Origin: Streptomyces sp. NRRL F-5122
Lineage (GTDB): Bacteria; Actinomycetota; Actinomycetes; Streptomycetales; Streptomycetaceae
NCBI RefSeq assembly: GCF_001507435.1
Contig: NZ_LMWH01000217.1
Span: forward strand, 1 to 64,000
Direction of reading: 5' to 3'
DNA length: 64,000 bases
Shown: positions 44,409-53,021 of the stretch, in pieces
Layout of the letters: each line of letters starts with the position of its first letter
Numbering within the stretch: position 1 is the stretch's first letter
The notes under the pieces: generated by a model
The model's input: the letters and a program-made list of their open reading frames with translations, nothing else
Told to the model about the DNA's origin: nothing
The model's database searches: none
Program-made: the position numbers and the translations under genes

Positions 44409-44489
44409 TCAGGAGCCGCCGTTACCGCCGCTCTCGCCGGTGGTCTCCTTCTTGTCCAGCGGCCGGATCTCGATCTTGCTCTTCGCCAT
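44409..44489 (-). CDS. 26-residue putative RiPP precursor peptide
   Basis: The gene starts with ATG eight bases after the strong RBS CGGAGGG. The product begins MAKSKIEIRPLDKK, passes through a Glu-Thr-Thr stretch, and ends GESGGNGGS. A basic/amphipathic leader-like half (KIEIRPLDKK) precedes a Gly-rich tail with two Gly-Gly pairs. It is directly followed by the M14 peptidase gene and divergent from the E1-like enzyme gene. I infer that it is the substrate of both. The tail contains no Cys, so thioether or thiazole formation from Cys is excluded; modification of the C-terminal carboxylate or of Ser/Asn/Thr is more likely. It is shorter than usual annotation limits. Confidence 0.75.
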   Translation of the reverse strand: MAKSKIEIRPLDKKETTGESGGNGGS

Positions 44490-44639
44490 GTCGTGTCCCT
44501 CCGTGAGGCCGGTCGGTGTGCGCCGGGTCCGCATGGGCGCACAGGGTCGACGTGCTCTTGCCAGAGTTCGCGCCAGCCGTCACCGTTGTCAATCGCTGTT
44601 GCCTCTGAAGAAGCCGGTGTTGACGAGATTGGCGTGAAG

Positions 44640-45830
44640 ATGACGGTGCGAGTGATGCGACGGCCCCGGATCAAGCCGGAGCACCGGCCCTACCGCACGG
44701 TGGACGGTCACATCAGGATCGGAAGCGTCGTCTACGGCATCGGTTCCGAGGTCACGGACCCCGACGGGTGGGTATGGACCCTGGTCGAGGCGATGGACGG
44801 CACGCGGGACCCATCGGAGATCGTCGACGAAGTCTTGTTACTAAACGCCGAGTTGGAAGTGTCTGTCGCGGACATCCGCCAGGCGATGGCCGATCTGACC
44901 GAGGCAGGGTTCGTGGAGGACGCCGGCGCCGCGCCGCCGACCGAGCTGTCCGCGCCGGAACGGGAGCGGTACAGCAGAGGAATGACGCTGCTCCGCTGGA
45001 TGGACCTGCGGCCGAGGAAGAGCTCCTGGGAGCCGCAGGCTCGGCTGCGTCGCGCCCGCGTCCTGCTGATCGGCGTCGGCGGCACCGGCGGAGCCGCGGC
45101 CCGGGACCTCGTCGCCTCTGGCATCGGCGCACTGCACTGCGTGGACCCGGACGTCGTCGAGCTCTCCAATCTCAACCGGCAGACCCTGTACGGCGAGCGC
45201 GACCTCGGAACGCCCAAGATCGACGCCGCACTTGGGGCGCTGCGCAGACTCAACTCGACGGTCACGGTCACCGGTGAGCGTCGCGAAGTGCGCGGGCCGA
45301 GGGACCTGGCAGGGCTGCTGTCGGGCGAGGTGGACGGTGACGGGATGCCGTCCGGGGGCGTGTACGACCTGCTCCTGCTCGCCGCCGACCGGCCCGCCGT
45401 CATCCGCAGGTGGGCCAATGAGGTCTGTCTGGACGCCGGAATGCCGTGGGCGGAGGCCGGTTACCGGGGTCCGCTGGTGAGCGTCGGGGTCTTCGCACCG
45501 GGCCGGGGCGCGTGCTGGGAGTGCCTGCGCATCACGGAGGCCGAGCGGCGGGATCTGCGACTCGGACCCGGTCAGGACGAGGACGCGGCGTCGCCCCGTA
45601 TGCCCTGGAACCCGGTCAACGCCGTGACGGCGGGCCTGTCGGGCGGCCTGCTGGCACACGCGGCCATCGCGCTGCTGTGCGGCATCCCGCCAACCGACCC
45701 CGGTTACCGGTTCGGCCTCAACCTCATGGTCCCCGGTGATCCGATCATGCAACGCTCGGATCCACGTCCCGACTGCCCCGCATGCGGTACGAAGTCCAGT
45801 GCCGACTCGCCTGTCGTGAAACCCTCGTGA
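44640..45830 (+). CDS. E1/ThiF-like adenylating enzyme with N-terminal PqqD-like region
   Basis: 396 residues. Residues 12-95 form a PqqD-like winged helix (RIGSVVYGIGSEVTDPDGWV, ADIRQAMADLTEAGFVED), the RiPP recognition element in many modification enzymes. Residues 135-390 form a ThiF/MoeB/MccB fold: nucleotide loop VLLIGVGGTGGAAARDLVAS, then VDPDVVELSNLNRQTLYGE and TPKIDAA. Two Cys pairs, CWEC (292-295) and CPAC (379-382), should bind zinc as in MccB and MoeB. It should adenylate a peptide C terminus or similar carboxylate. The ATG at 44640 is preferred; GTG at 44634 is possible. The stop overlaps the start of the M50 gene. Confidence 0.88.
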   Translation: MTVRVMRRPRIKPEHRPYRTVDGHIRIGSVVYGIGSEVTDPDGWVWTLVEAMDGTRDPSEIVDEVLLLNAELEVSVADIRQAMADLTEAGFVEDAGAAPPTELSAPERERYSRGMTLLRWMDLRPRKSSWEPQARLRRARVLLIGVGGTGGAAARDLVASGIGALHCVDPDVVELSNLNRQTLYGERDLGTPKIDAALGALRRLNSTVTVTGERREVRGPRDLAGLLSGEVDGDGMPSGGVYDLLLLAADRPAVIRRWANEVCLDAGMPWAEAGYRGPLVSVGVFAPGRGACWECLRITEAERRDLRLGPGQDEDAASPRMPWNPVNAVTAGLSGGLLAHAAIALLCGIPPTDPGYRFGLNLMVPGDPIMQRSDPRPDCPACGTKSSADSPVVKPS

Positions 45831-47089
45831 GCGATGCGGTGGCTGACGACGCTCCCCTCGTCGAGCCGTCGGCGCGCGTGGTGTTGCACGACCTCGCGGT
45901 GCGGCGGGACCGGGACGAGTGGATCGTCGGCCGGATGGCGACTCAGACCTTCGTCGCGCTTCCGGACGTCGGGGTGCGAGCCGTCGAACTGCTCGGTGCG
46001 GGGCTGAGCGTAGGCCGTACGGCACGGACCTTGCACGAGGAGACCGGTGAGGACTTCGAGATCGCGGACTTCGTCGGGGACCTGGCCGCGCTGGGGTTCG
46101 TAGCGCGGATCGGGGACCGTGCGCTTGCGGACAGTGCGCCACCGCGCCCTTCGCTGCCGTGGCTCCGCCCGCGACACGTCCGCTTCACCCTGCACCCGGC
46201 GCTCGCCCTCACCGTCGTGACGCTGCTTGCCGCCGCCGTGGTGGTCCTTATCCGACGTCCCGAACTACTGCCGAACTACCGGGATTTGCTGTGGAGTCCG
46301 CACGGAAGCCTGGTGCTGCTGAGCGGGGCCGCAGCCGGGTGGGCGCTCGTGCTGGCCCACGAGCTGGCGCACTTGGCGACCGCGCGTGCGGCGGGTGTGC
46401 CGGGGCGCATCCGGCTGGGCACGCGGCTTCAGTTCCTTGTGATGCAGACCGACATCAGCGGCATCGAACTCGCCTCCCGACCCCACCGGTTGACTGCCTA
46501 CCTGGCCGGGATCGCCCTGAATCTGTCGGTCGCCTCGACCGTCGTCCTGCTCCTCACCGCGACAGCCCCCGATACGACAGCTCACCGACTGCTTGCCGCC
46601 GCTCTGCTGCTGGCGCTGATGCCGCTGCCCTTCCAGCTCATGGTGTTCACCCGCACGGACCTCTACTTCGTCCTGCAGGACCTCACCGGCTGCCGGAATC
46701 TCTACAGCGACGGACGCACCTACGCGCGGTACGTGGTCCGAAGGGTCACCCGAGCACTCCCTTCCGACGGGACCGGGGACGGTGATCCCAGCCGCCGGCT
46801 GCCCGGGCACGAGCGCCGGGCCGTCCGTATCTACAGCGTCGTCCTCGTGATCGGCACCGTGCTCTGCCTGGCGTTCATGGCCGCCGTCACCCTCCCCGCC
46901 GACCTCACTCTCCTGGCCCACGCGGTAAGGGGACTCGGGCCGGGACACGGTCTCGCGGTCCGGGCGGACTCGGTGGCCGTCCTGGTCACGCTGGGCGGGG
47001 TGAACGTCCTGTGGGTGGTGACGTGGTGGCGCAACCGAAGGGTTCGCAGGGGTGGTTCGGGCAACGCCCGGGGCGGTTCTCGGCGGTGA
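45827..47089 (+). CDS. M50-type membrane zinc metallopeptidase
   Basis: 420 residues from GTG overlapping the E1 stop (GTGA). The first 105 residues are soluble and look like a PqqD-type winged helix (VGRTARTLHEETGEDFEIAD). About six or seven membrane segments follow. The zinc site is HELAH (178-182; Glu179 catalytic), with a later Asp pair in FTRTDLYFVLQDLTG (D278, D285) that takes the place of the LDG motif, as in putative peptide zinc metalloproteases of RiPP clusters. It probably cleaves the leader or a conjugate at the membrane, or couples to export; no transporter gene is adjacent. Confidence 0.87.
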   Translation: MSDAVADDAPLVEPSARVVLHDLAVRRDRDEWIVGRMATQTFVALPDVGVRAVELLGAGLSVGRTARTLHEETGEDFEIADFVGDLAALGFVARIGDRALADSAPPRPSLPWLRPRHVRFTLHPALALTVVTLLAAAVVVLIRRPELLPNYRDLLWSPHGSLVLLSGAAAGWALVLAHELAHLATARAAGVPGRIRLGTRLQFLVMQTDISGIELASRPHRLTAYLAGIALNLSVASTVVLLLTATAPDTTAHRLLAAALLLALMPLPFQLMVFTRTDLYFVLQDLTGCRNLYSDGRTYARYVVRRVTRALPSDGTGDGDPSRRLPGHERRAVRIYSVVLVIGTVLCLAFMAAVTLPADLTLLAHAVRGLGPGHGLAVRADSVAVLVTLGGVNVLWVVTWWRNRRVRRGGSGNARGGSRR

Positions 47090-47161
47090 GCAGAGGTCTT
47101 CCCCTGCAGGGCCGGACGCTTGCCGCCGGGACGCAGGACGAACAGTGTGTGCAGCGGCCGA

Positions 47162-48082
47162 CTAGGACCTTGGCGACGAGGGCCTGACGCCGAGGACGTC
47201 GAGCATCGCACGGGTCGCCGGGCTGGGGTTGAAGCGGCTCCAGGCCAGGTACTCCAGGCGGCGCGGCCCATCGGCCACCGGGATCGGGGCCAGTCGGGGA
47301 TCGTCCTCGGCGAGCGGTCGGATGAACGCCTGCGGCAGCAACGCGACGCCGAGTCCGCGCGCGACCAGCCGGATGATCAGCTCGACCATGCCCGCCTCGT
47401 ACGCCACGTCGCGGACCAGACCGGCGGTCGCGAAGGCCCGGTCGGACTGGGCGCGGGCGGGCGTCCCGGCCACGAAGTCCACGAACGTCTCGTCGGTGAT
47501 CTCCGCCAGCGCGACTCCGGAGGCACCCGCCAGCCGGTGCCCCGCCGACACCACCAGCACATGCCGGTCGTGATCGAGGACGACGGTCTCCAGACCGGCC
47601 GGCCGTTCACCTTCCGGCAGGCCGAGAAAAGCGATGTCCAGCTCCCCGGCCCGGATCGCCGCCGCCAACTCGTCGCTGCGCCCGGAGCGGAGGACGACAC
47701 GGACGTCCGGATGCCGGGCGCGGTACCGCTGCAGCACCTCCGGCACGTCGACTGCGGCCGTGGTCACGATCACGCCGACGGCGAGCCGCCCACGCACCAC
47801 ACCGGCCGCGGCCGCGGCGTCGGCCACCGCACGGTCGGCGGCGGCCAGGCACTCGCGCGCGCCCACGAGAAACGCGGCGCCCGCGCCGGTCAGTTCGACC
47901 CGGCGGCTCGAGCGTGCGAACAGCCGGACCCCCACCTCCCGCTCCAGCGCGGCGATCCGGTGGCTCAGCGCCGACTGCACCACCTGACAGCGCTCCGCGG
48001 CACGGGTGAAGTTGAGGGTGTCGGCGACGGCGACGACGTAGCGCAGTTGCTGAAGGTCCACGCACTCATCGTGCTCATTCAT
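47162..48082 (-). CDS. LysR-family regulator
   Basis: 306 residues from ATG 48082 (GTG 48061 would begin directly with VDLQQLRYVVAVADT and is equally likely). The helix-turn-helix is complete (TLNFTRAAERCQVVQSALSH). The substrate-binding domain has AVGVIVTTAAVDVPEVLQRY and AGLVRDVAYEAGMVELIIRL. It diverges from the EamA permease gene and very likely regulates it and the following NAD(P)-binding gene. The effector is unknown. Confidence 0.93.
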   Translation of the reverse strand: MNEHDECVDLQQLRYVVAVADTLNFTRAAERCQVVQSALSHRIAALEREVGVRLFARSSRRVELTGAGAAFLVGARECLAAADRAVADAAAAAGVVRGRLAVGVIVTTAAVDVPEVLQRYRARHPDVRVVLRSGRSDELAAAIRAGELDIAFLGLPEGERPAGLETVVLDHDRHVLVVSAGHRLAGASGVALAEITDETFVDFVAGTPARAQSDRAFATAGLVRDVAYEAGMVELIIRLVARGLGVALLPQAFIRPLAEDDPRLAPIPVADGPRRLEYLAWSRFNPSPATRAMLDVLGVRPSSPRS

Positions 48083-48139
48083 GACTGTGATGACAACCAT
48101 GCTTTGGAATCATCGGTATGCCCGGCCGAGACTCCCCTC

Positions 48140-49153
48140 ATGCATCGGAACAAGACGCAGGCGACGACCGTCCTGCTGACCGCCCTCGCCCCCGCGTCCT
48201 GGGGCACCACCTATGTGGTGACCACACGGCTGCTCCCGCCCGGGCATCCGCTGTTCGCGGGCCTGATGCGGGCCCTGCCCGCCGGGCTGCTCGCGCTGGT
48301 CATCACCCGAGTGCTGCCGCGTGGTGAGTGGTGGTGGAAGACCGCGGTTCTCGGCGTCCTCAACATCGGCGCCATGCCCCTGCTGTTCGTGGCCGCAGAA
48401 CGGCTCCCCGGGGGTGTCGCCGCCACCCTGGGCGCTGCCCAGCCGCTGCTGGTCGCCGCTCTCGGCCTCGCGGTGCTCCACGACCGGCCCACACTGTGGC
48501 GGCTGGCCTGGAGCGTGCTGGGTGTGCTCGGAGTGGGCCTGGTCGTCCTGGGACCGCAGGCGCAACTGGACGCGGTCGGTGTGCTCGCCGGCCTGGGCCA
48601 TACGACCACCATGGCCGGCGGGGTCGTCCTCACCAAACGCTGGGGCCGGCCCGCAGGTGTCGGACCGCTGACCCTGGCAGGCTGGCAACTGACCGTCGGC
48701 GGCCTGCTGTTGCTGCCCCTCACCCTGGCCGTCGAGGGGGTGCCGCAACGGATCGACGCGGGCGCCGCCGGAGGCTACCTGTGGCTCGGGAGCATGGGCG
48801 GACTGATCGCGTACGCGCTGTGGTTCCGCGGGATCGGCAGGCTGACGGTCGCCGCGTCCGCACCCCTGGTACTGCTGTCTCCGCTGGTCGCGACGGTCAT
48901 CGGGGTCGCGCAGGGCGAGTCGCTGAGCCCGCCGCAGGCCCTGGGCTTCGCTCTGGCGCTGACCGCGTTGGTGGCCGCGCAACTCGGCCCGGCCACACGG
49001 AAGAACACCGCGACGAAGGAAGAGACGTTCGATGACGCAGCGCATGACGGTCGCCGTGCTCGGGGCCACCGGGATGGTGGGTTGCAGGGTGGTCACCGAG
49101 GCGAGCCGGCGCGGGCACCGGGTGCTGGCGTTGTCCCGGAAGCCGGCGAGTGA
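48140..49153 (+). CDS. EamA/DMT-family permease
   Basis: 337 residues with ten predicted helices and two EamA repeats (LLTALAPASWGTTYVVTTRL, AAERLPGGVAATLGAAQPLL, then WLGSMGGLIAYALWFRGIGR). These move small metabolites or amino acids out of cells. The last 40 residues are hydrophilic and read through the beginning of the next gene, an overlap of 122 bases. Family members usually end soon after the tenth helix, so a frameshift near 49000 may have removed the natural stop. The start is the ATG at 48140. Confidence 0.87.
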   Translation: MHRNKTQATTVLLTALAPASWGTTYVVTTRLLPPGHPLFAGLMRALPAGLLALVITRVLPRGEWWWKTAVLGVLNIGAMPLLFVAAERLPGGVAATLGAAQPLLVAALGLAVLHDRPTLWRLAWSVLGVLGVGLVVLGPQAQLDAVGVLAGLGHTTTMAGGVVLTKRWGRPAGVGPLTLAGWQLTVGGLLLLPLTLAVEGVPQRIDAGAAGGYLWLGSMGGLIAYALWFRGIGRLTVAASAPLVLLSPLVATVIGVAQGESLSPPQALGFALALTALVAAQLGPATRKNTATKEETFDDAAHDGRRARGHRDGGLQGGHRGEPARAPGAGVVPEAGE

Positions 49154-49685
49154 GGATCCGGGCGTGACGCCGGTCGCGGTGGACGTGAATGACGTGGCCG
49201 CGGTGGGCGAGTCACTGGCCGGTGCAGCAGCGGACGCCGTGGTCCTGACCGTGCGGACCTTCCCGGCCGACGAGGAGTTCCTGGTCACCGCCACCCGTAC
49301 GGTGCTGGACGCCGCGGCCCGGCTCGGGATCCGCGTCCTCGTGGTCGGCGGCGCCGGCGCCCTGCGCAGCCCCGGCACCCCGGATCTGCCGGTCGCCGAC
49401 AACCCCGTGTACGTGCCCGCCGAGTACCGCGACGTGGCCGCCGTCGGAATCGCCCAGCTGCGGACCTGCGGGGCCCACTCAGGTGCCGACTGGGTCTACC
49501 TGAGCCCGCCGGCCCTGCTGGAACCCGGCGCCCGCACCGGCCGGTACCGGCGCGGCACGGACACCTTGCTGCTCGGCCCGGACGGGGAATCCCGCATCAG
49601 TGCCGAGGACTTGGCAGTTGCCGTACTGGACGAACTCGAAAGCCCGGGTGTCGAGCGGCACTTCACGGTGGTGCAGCTGCACTAG
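49032..49685 (+). CDS. NAD(P)-binding protein, NmrA/SDR-like
   Basis: 217 residues. It begins RMTVAVLGATGMVGCRVVTE, the GxxGxxG nucleotide loop of atypical SDR proteins, with LSRKPA at the end of beta-2, implying NADPH. VVGGAGALRSPGTPD and VYLSPPALLEPG match the YwnB/BLVRB-like group. It is in the EamA operon and probably under LysR control. Function could be redox sensing or reduction of a small metabolite. Confidence 0.9.
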   Translation: MTQRMTVAVLGATGMVGCRVVTEASRRGHRVLALSRKPASEDPGVTPVAVDVNDVAAVGESLAGAAADAVVLTVRTFPADEEFLVTATRTVLDAAARLGIRVLVVGGAGALRSPGTPDLPVADNPVYVPAEYRDVAAVGIAQLRTCGAHSGADWVYLSPPALLEPGARTGRYRRGTDTLLLGPDGESRISAEDLAVAVLDELESPGVERHFTVVQLH

Positions 49686-50045
49686 GAAGGGGCGTGCCAT
49701 GGTCGTGGTGCAGGGACACGAAGTTGTGCCGTAGCTCCCACCAGGACGCGGTGGTCGATCTGTCCTTCGGCCGCTCACGAGGCGGACGGTGCCGGGGTAT
49801 CACAGAACGGAGAGCGGGGACCCGAGGGCCTCTATTGATCAGCCGTCGGGGTTCGTTCGGTCCCTCGCAGCGGAACGATTGATCGCGGAGTCCAAGTTGA
49901 CTGGTATCAGCTGCGGGAGGCTGTAGCGACGTTGGGTAAATAACCGGCGTCGGTCCTGCGTGGCCTACGGCGCGCCAGAGGACGCAGATCAGCAGAAGCT
50001 CGAGTAGCCACACACGCCTGATCGATCGCTCTAGACGCCGTCTCA
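49686..50045. other. IS-associated debris, no gene
   Basis: No coding sense is clear. A minus-strand frame contains RHRPPRERPKDRSTTASWWE, weakly like the Arg/Pro-rich loop of IS5 transposases, and an IS5 C-terminal piece follows. Confidence 0.35.
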
Positions 50046-50290
50046 TTGGGTGAGTCTGCGGTAGCAGATGAGGCTGCAGGCGATAGCGGCGAAGGCCAGG
50101 AAGTGCTCGGCCTTGCGTTCGTAGCGGCGGTGCAGACGGCGGCAGCCGCCCAGCGGGGACATCGTGCGCTCGATCGTCCAGCGGTGCCGGCCGAGCCGGG
50201 TGTAGGACTCGAGCCTTGCGGGCGATGCGGTGCGGGATGCCTCGCTTGCGCGGCCAGCTGCGCCTGGAGAGGGACTGCAGGTCGTGGTTG
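50046..50290 (-). pseudogene. IS5-family transposase, C-terminal fragment
   Basis: Reading from 50290: KRGIPHRIARK, a one-base shift, then ESYTRLGRHRWTIERTMSPL, RRLHRRYERKAEHFLAFAAI and ACSLICYRRLTQ with a stop at 50046. This is the DDE-end helix (WxxERTxxxLxxxRRLxxRYERxxxxFLAFxxxA) of IS5 transposases. The N-terminal part and terminal repeats are missing. The E of the DDE triad is retained but the protein is not functional. Confidence 0.8.
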
Positions 50291-50727
50291 CGCAACAGTT
50301 GCTGGCACTCGCGCCCGGCCTCGCATGATCTTTCGTACCGATGCCGCCGCAGCGATCGCGGGTTGAGCTTTACGCGCCATCCGACGTGACGTCCCGCACC
50401 GGGACATCGAACCGTCGCGGAGACCCTGTGCCGACGAGATGGCGCGCGGGCCTCGGGGCGTCGACTTCATCACGATTGACGGGAGCGCGCCCGAACACTC
50501 AAACCGCTCCAAGGCATTAGCCAAGACAGGGCCAGGCCGCCGGGAATTGCCGTCCGTTGCGGTGACCGACATCTGGCGTTCATACCTGTCTCACCGCTCC
50601 GGTCGACCGTGCTTCCTAGCGTCCGTGAGTGCGCGCACCGCTGACCTGCCGCAGCCCGCTGTCAGGTTCGGAGCGCTGCTGTCCGGTCGGTGTGCGACTG
50701 CACCCGACGACGCGAAAGGCCCCTGGA
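50291..50727. other. Upstream region of the phosphatase gene
   Basis: No gene recognised; it should hold the promoter of the secreted phosphatase gene. No PHO-box-like direct repeats were identified with confidence. Confidence 0.35.
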
Positions 50728-52344
50728 ATGTCCGAAGAACCCAAGCAAACCAGAATCTCTCGTCGCAACGCGCTCGGCCTGTTCGGCGCGACAGTGTCCG
50801 GCGCCGCCGCCGGGCCACTGGTCCTCGGCGCCGGAACCGCCGAGGCGGTCCCGGCGAAGTCGGAGGTCACCGGTCTCACCACCGGCTCGGCCACCACCCC
50901 CGTCCAGGGCCTGCACCTGACCTTCGGCGCCGACCCACGCAGCCAGATGGTCGTCTCGTGGGTCACCGACGCTGCCGTCAAGAACCCCCGGGTCGTTTAC
51001 GGCACGCTGAGTGGCGGCTTCGGCTCCACAGTGCACGCGACGACGAAGACCTATGTGGACGGCACCTCCGGGCGGACGGTCTGGGTCCATCACGCGCTGA
51101 TCAGCAAGCTCAAGGCCGACACCGACTACCTGTACGCGGCCCAGCACGACGGCGCCACCCCCGACGCCGGCACCTTCCACACGGCGCCGTCCGGCAGAGC
51201 TCCGTTCACCTTCACCAGCTTCGGCGACCAGGGTGCGCCCAGCGTGACGTGGAAGACGGGAGCGAACCCGGCCGACGCCTCGGGCCGGGACTTCGAGCCC
51301 AACGCCACGCCCGCCGCTGCCGACATCGTCACCGGCATCGAGAAGGTCGGCCCGCTGTTCCACCTCCTCAACGGTGACCTCTGCTACGCCAACACCGGGC
51401 CCGACCGCATCCGCGTCTGGCACGACTTCCTCGCCAACAACAGCCGCTCGGCGCGATTCCGTCCGTGGATGCCGGCCGCGGGCAACCATGAGATCGAGCT
51501 GGGCAACGGCAAGCTCGGTCTCGACGCGTACCAGACCTACTTCGAGCTGCCCTCGACCGAGACCCAGCCCGAACTCGACAACCTCTGGTACTCCTTCACC
51601 GTCGGCTCGGTGAAGGTGATCACCCTGCAGAACGACGACATCGCCCTGCAGGAGGGCGGCGACGTCTACATCAACGGCTACTCCGGTGGTCGGCAGCTCG
51701 CCTGGCTGGAGAAGGAGCTCAAGTCGGCACGGGCTTCGAAGGACATCGACTGGATCGTCATCTGCATGCACCAGGTGATGATCAGCTCGGCGACCGCCGC
51801 GAACGGCGCCGATCTCGCGCTGCGCGCGGCGTACGGCCCGCTGTTCGACAAGTACGGCGTCGACCTGGTGGTCTGTGGCCACGAGCACGACTACGAGCGC
51901 TCGTTGGCGGTGCGTGGCGTCGTCTCCGGCAGCGTCACCCTCACGCCCAACCCGAGTCAGACCGCACTCGACGTGATCGAGAGCGAGCATGGCACCACGC
52001 ACATGGTCCTCGGCGGTGGCGGCGTGTCCGGCATCACCAACAACAGCTTCACCACCGACGACGCCGACGGTCACGGGCATCACTCGGCATACGTCCAGAC
52101 GGAGCACGTCGGCAAGTTCAACTCGGTCAAGGAGCAGGAGACGGCGGTCTGGATCGGCGTCCGCGACGCGGAGCATCCGTACGGCTTCGCCGAGTTCGCC
52201 GTCGACCCGGGCCGTCGCCCCGGTGACATGACCCGCATCCACGTCACCTACTACAACATCATCACGCCCACAGGTGAGCTGTCGGTCTTCGAGAAGTTCA
52301 CGCTCCAACGCCGTCGTAGTGACGGCGGCCACGGCCATCACTGA
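50728..52344 (+). CDS. Tat-secreted purple-acid-type metallophosphoesterase
   Basis: 538 residues. A Tat signal (TRISRRNALGLFGATVSGAA, cleavage after about AEA) precedes a fibronectin-like N-terminal domain (VQGLHLTFGADPRSQMVVSW). The dinuclear-metal phosphoesterase motifs are complete: FTSFGDQG, LLNGDLCY, AAGNHE, ICMHQVM and CGHEHDYERS. It should be a secreted phosphatase releasing phosphate from organic esters, folded in the cytoplasm before export. The C terminus is His-rich (DGGHGHH). The start is the ATG at 50728. A 24-base-stem terminator follows, so it is monocistronic. Confidence 0.94.
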   Translation: MSEEPKQTRISRRNALGLFGATVSGAAAGPLVLGAGTAEAVPAKSEVTGLTTGSATTPVQGLHLTFGADPRSQMVVSWVTDAAVKNPRVVYGTLSGGFGSTVHATTKTYVDGTSGRTVWVHHALISKLKADTDYLYAAQHDGATPDAGTFHTAPSGRAPFTFTSFGDQGAPSVTWKTGANPADASGRDFEPNATPAAADIVTGIEKVGPLFHLLNGDLCYANTGPDRIRVWHDFLANNSRSARFRPWMPAAGNHEIELGNGKLGLDAYQTYFELPSTETQPELDNLWYSFTVGSVKVITLQNDDIALQEGGDVYINGYSGGRQLAWLEKELKSARASKDIDWIVICMHQVMISSATAANGADLALRAAYGPLFDKYGVDLVVCGHEHDYERSLAVRGVVSGSVTLTPNPSQTALDVIESEHGTTHMVLGGGGVSGITNNSFTTDDADGHGHHSAYVQTEHVGKFNSVKEQETAVWIGVRDAEHPYGFAEFAVDPGRRPGDMTRIHVTYYNIITPTGELSVFEKFTLQRRRSDGGHGHH

Positions 52345-52366
52345 CCCACCGCGACCAGCAGCAGTA

Positions 52367-52417
52367 GTCGGCAACGCCTGGGGCCGGGACGTCGTCCCGG
52401 CCCCAGGCGTTGCCGAC
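52367..52417 (+). terminator. Strong intrinsic terminator
   Basis: A perfect 24-base inverted repeat (arms 52367-52390 and 52394-52417, loop GTC) lies 22 bases after the phosphatase stop. The arms begin GTCGGCAACGCC and end GGCGTTGCCGAC. No U-tract follows. It could also block read-through from the IS side. Confidence 0.93.
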
Positions 52418-52576
52418 CAGGAGCCCTTGGCGTGTGGGTCTCGAACACCAAATCGAGACGCGACGTGCTCACCGCAGACCAACTCGCCGCACTCGGCATG
52501 AGATGGGCGTAACGGTGGATGTCGAGGCCGAGGATGGGTGTGTAGGTGGTTGATATTGGCGTATCGCGAGCTCAGG

Positions 52577-52903
52577 TCACCTGCGAGGGTATTCGCCTGA
52601 TAGGCCGAGTACCGTCAGAGCTCTCCTCTGAGATGGAGGCAGGCGGTGGAGCCTCGCCCACACCCTGGCCTTCGACCATTCCGTGAAGCGTCGGTGAGCC
52701 GTCGCCCCCGATGGCCCGAACGAGGCAGAGGGCAGTTGCTGCCAGGTGCAGCCCGAGGTGGCCACGAACACGATCGCAGCCAGGACTTCCCGGTCTCCGC
52801 GCCGACGTCGACCTCCTCCTTGCGGACGGGTCGGCGCCTCCGGCGCCACCCGCTGGAACAACTCCCACAACTCGTCCGGCACCAGCCGCTCAACGACCTC
52901 CAC
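52577..52903 (-). pseudogene. IS5-family transposase, N-terminal fragment
   Basis: The frame gives ERLVPDELWELFQRVAPEAP, RPQGGGRRR, then LAAIVFVATSGCTWQQLPSA and ATAHRRFTEWSKARVWARLH. This is the N-terminal domain of an IS5-type transposase. Sense ends after ARLHRL, before the first catalytic Asp, and a foreign tail leads to a stop. It is related to the fragment at 15675. Confidence 0.82.
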
Positions 52904-53021
52904 GCCCGGCGGCTATCGAACGAGCCAAATGAGATGGCCTGTCAGGAGGAGGATCGCGGGCAACAAGGACGGATTCGGCTGTGGGCCGGTTCGAGCGGGC
53001 CGTGACCGGTGCAGTCGGCGG

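Noticed and set aside
44550..44600. Minus-strand promoter with TTGACA at 44592-44587 for the micro-peptide operon
   Set aside because: The -35 match is good but no reasonable -10 lies at the right distance.
50662..52482. 606-residue minus-strand open frame
   Set aside because: Shadow of the phosphatase gene, which has a Tat signal and complete metal motifs on the plus strand.
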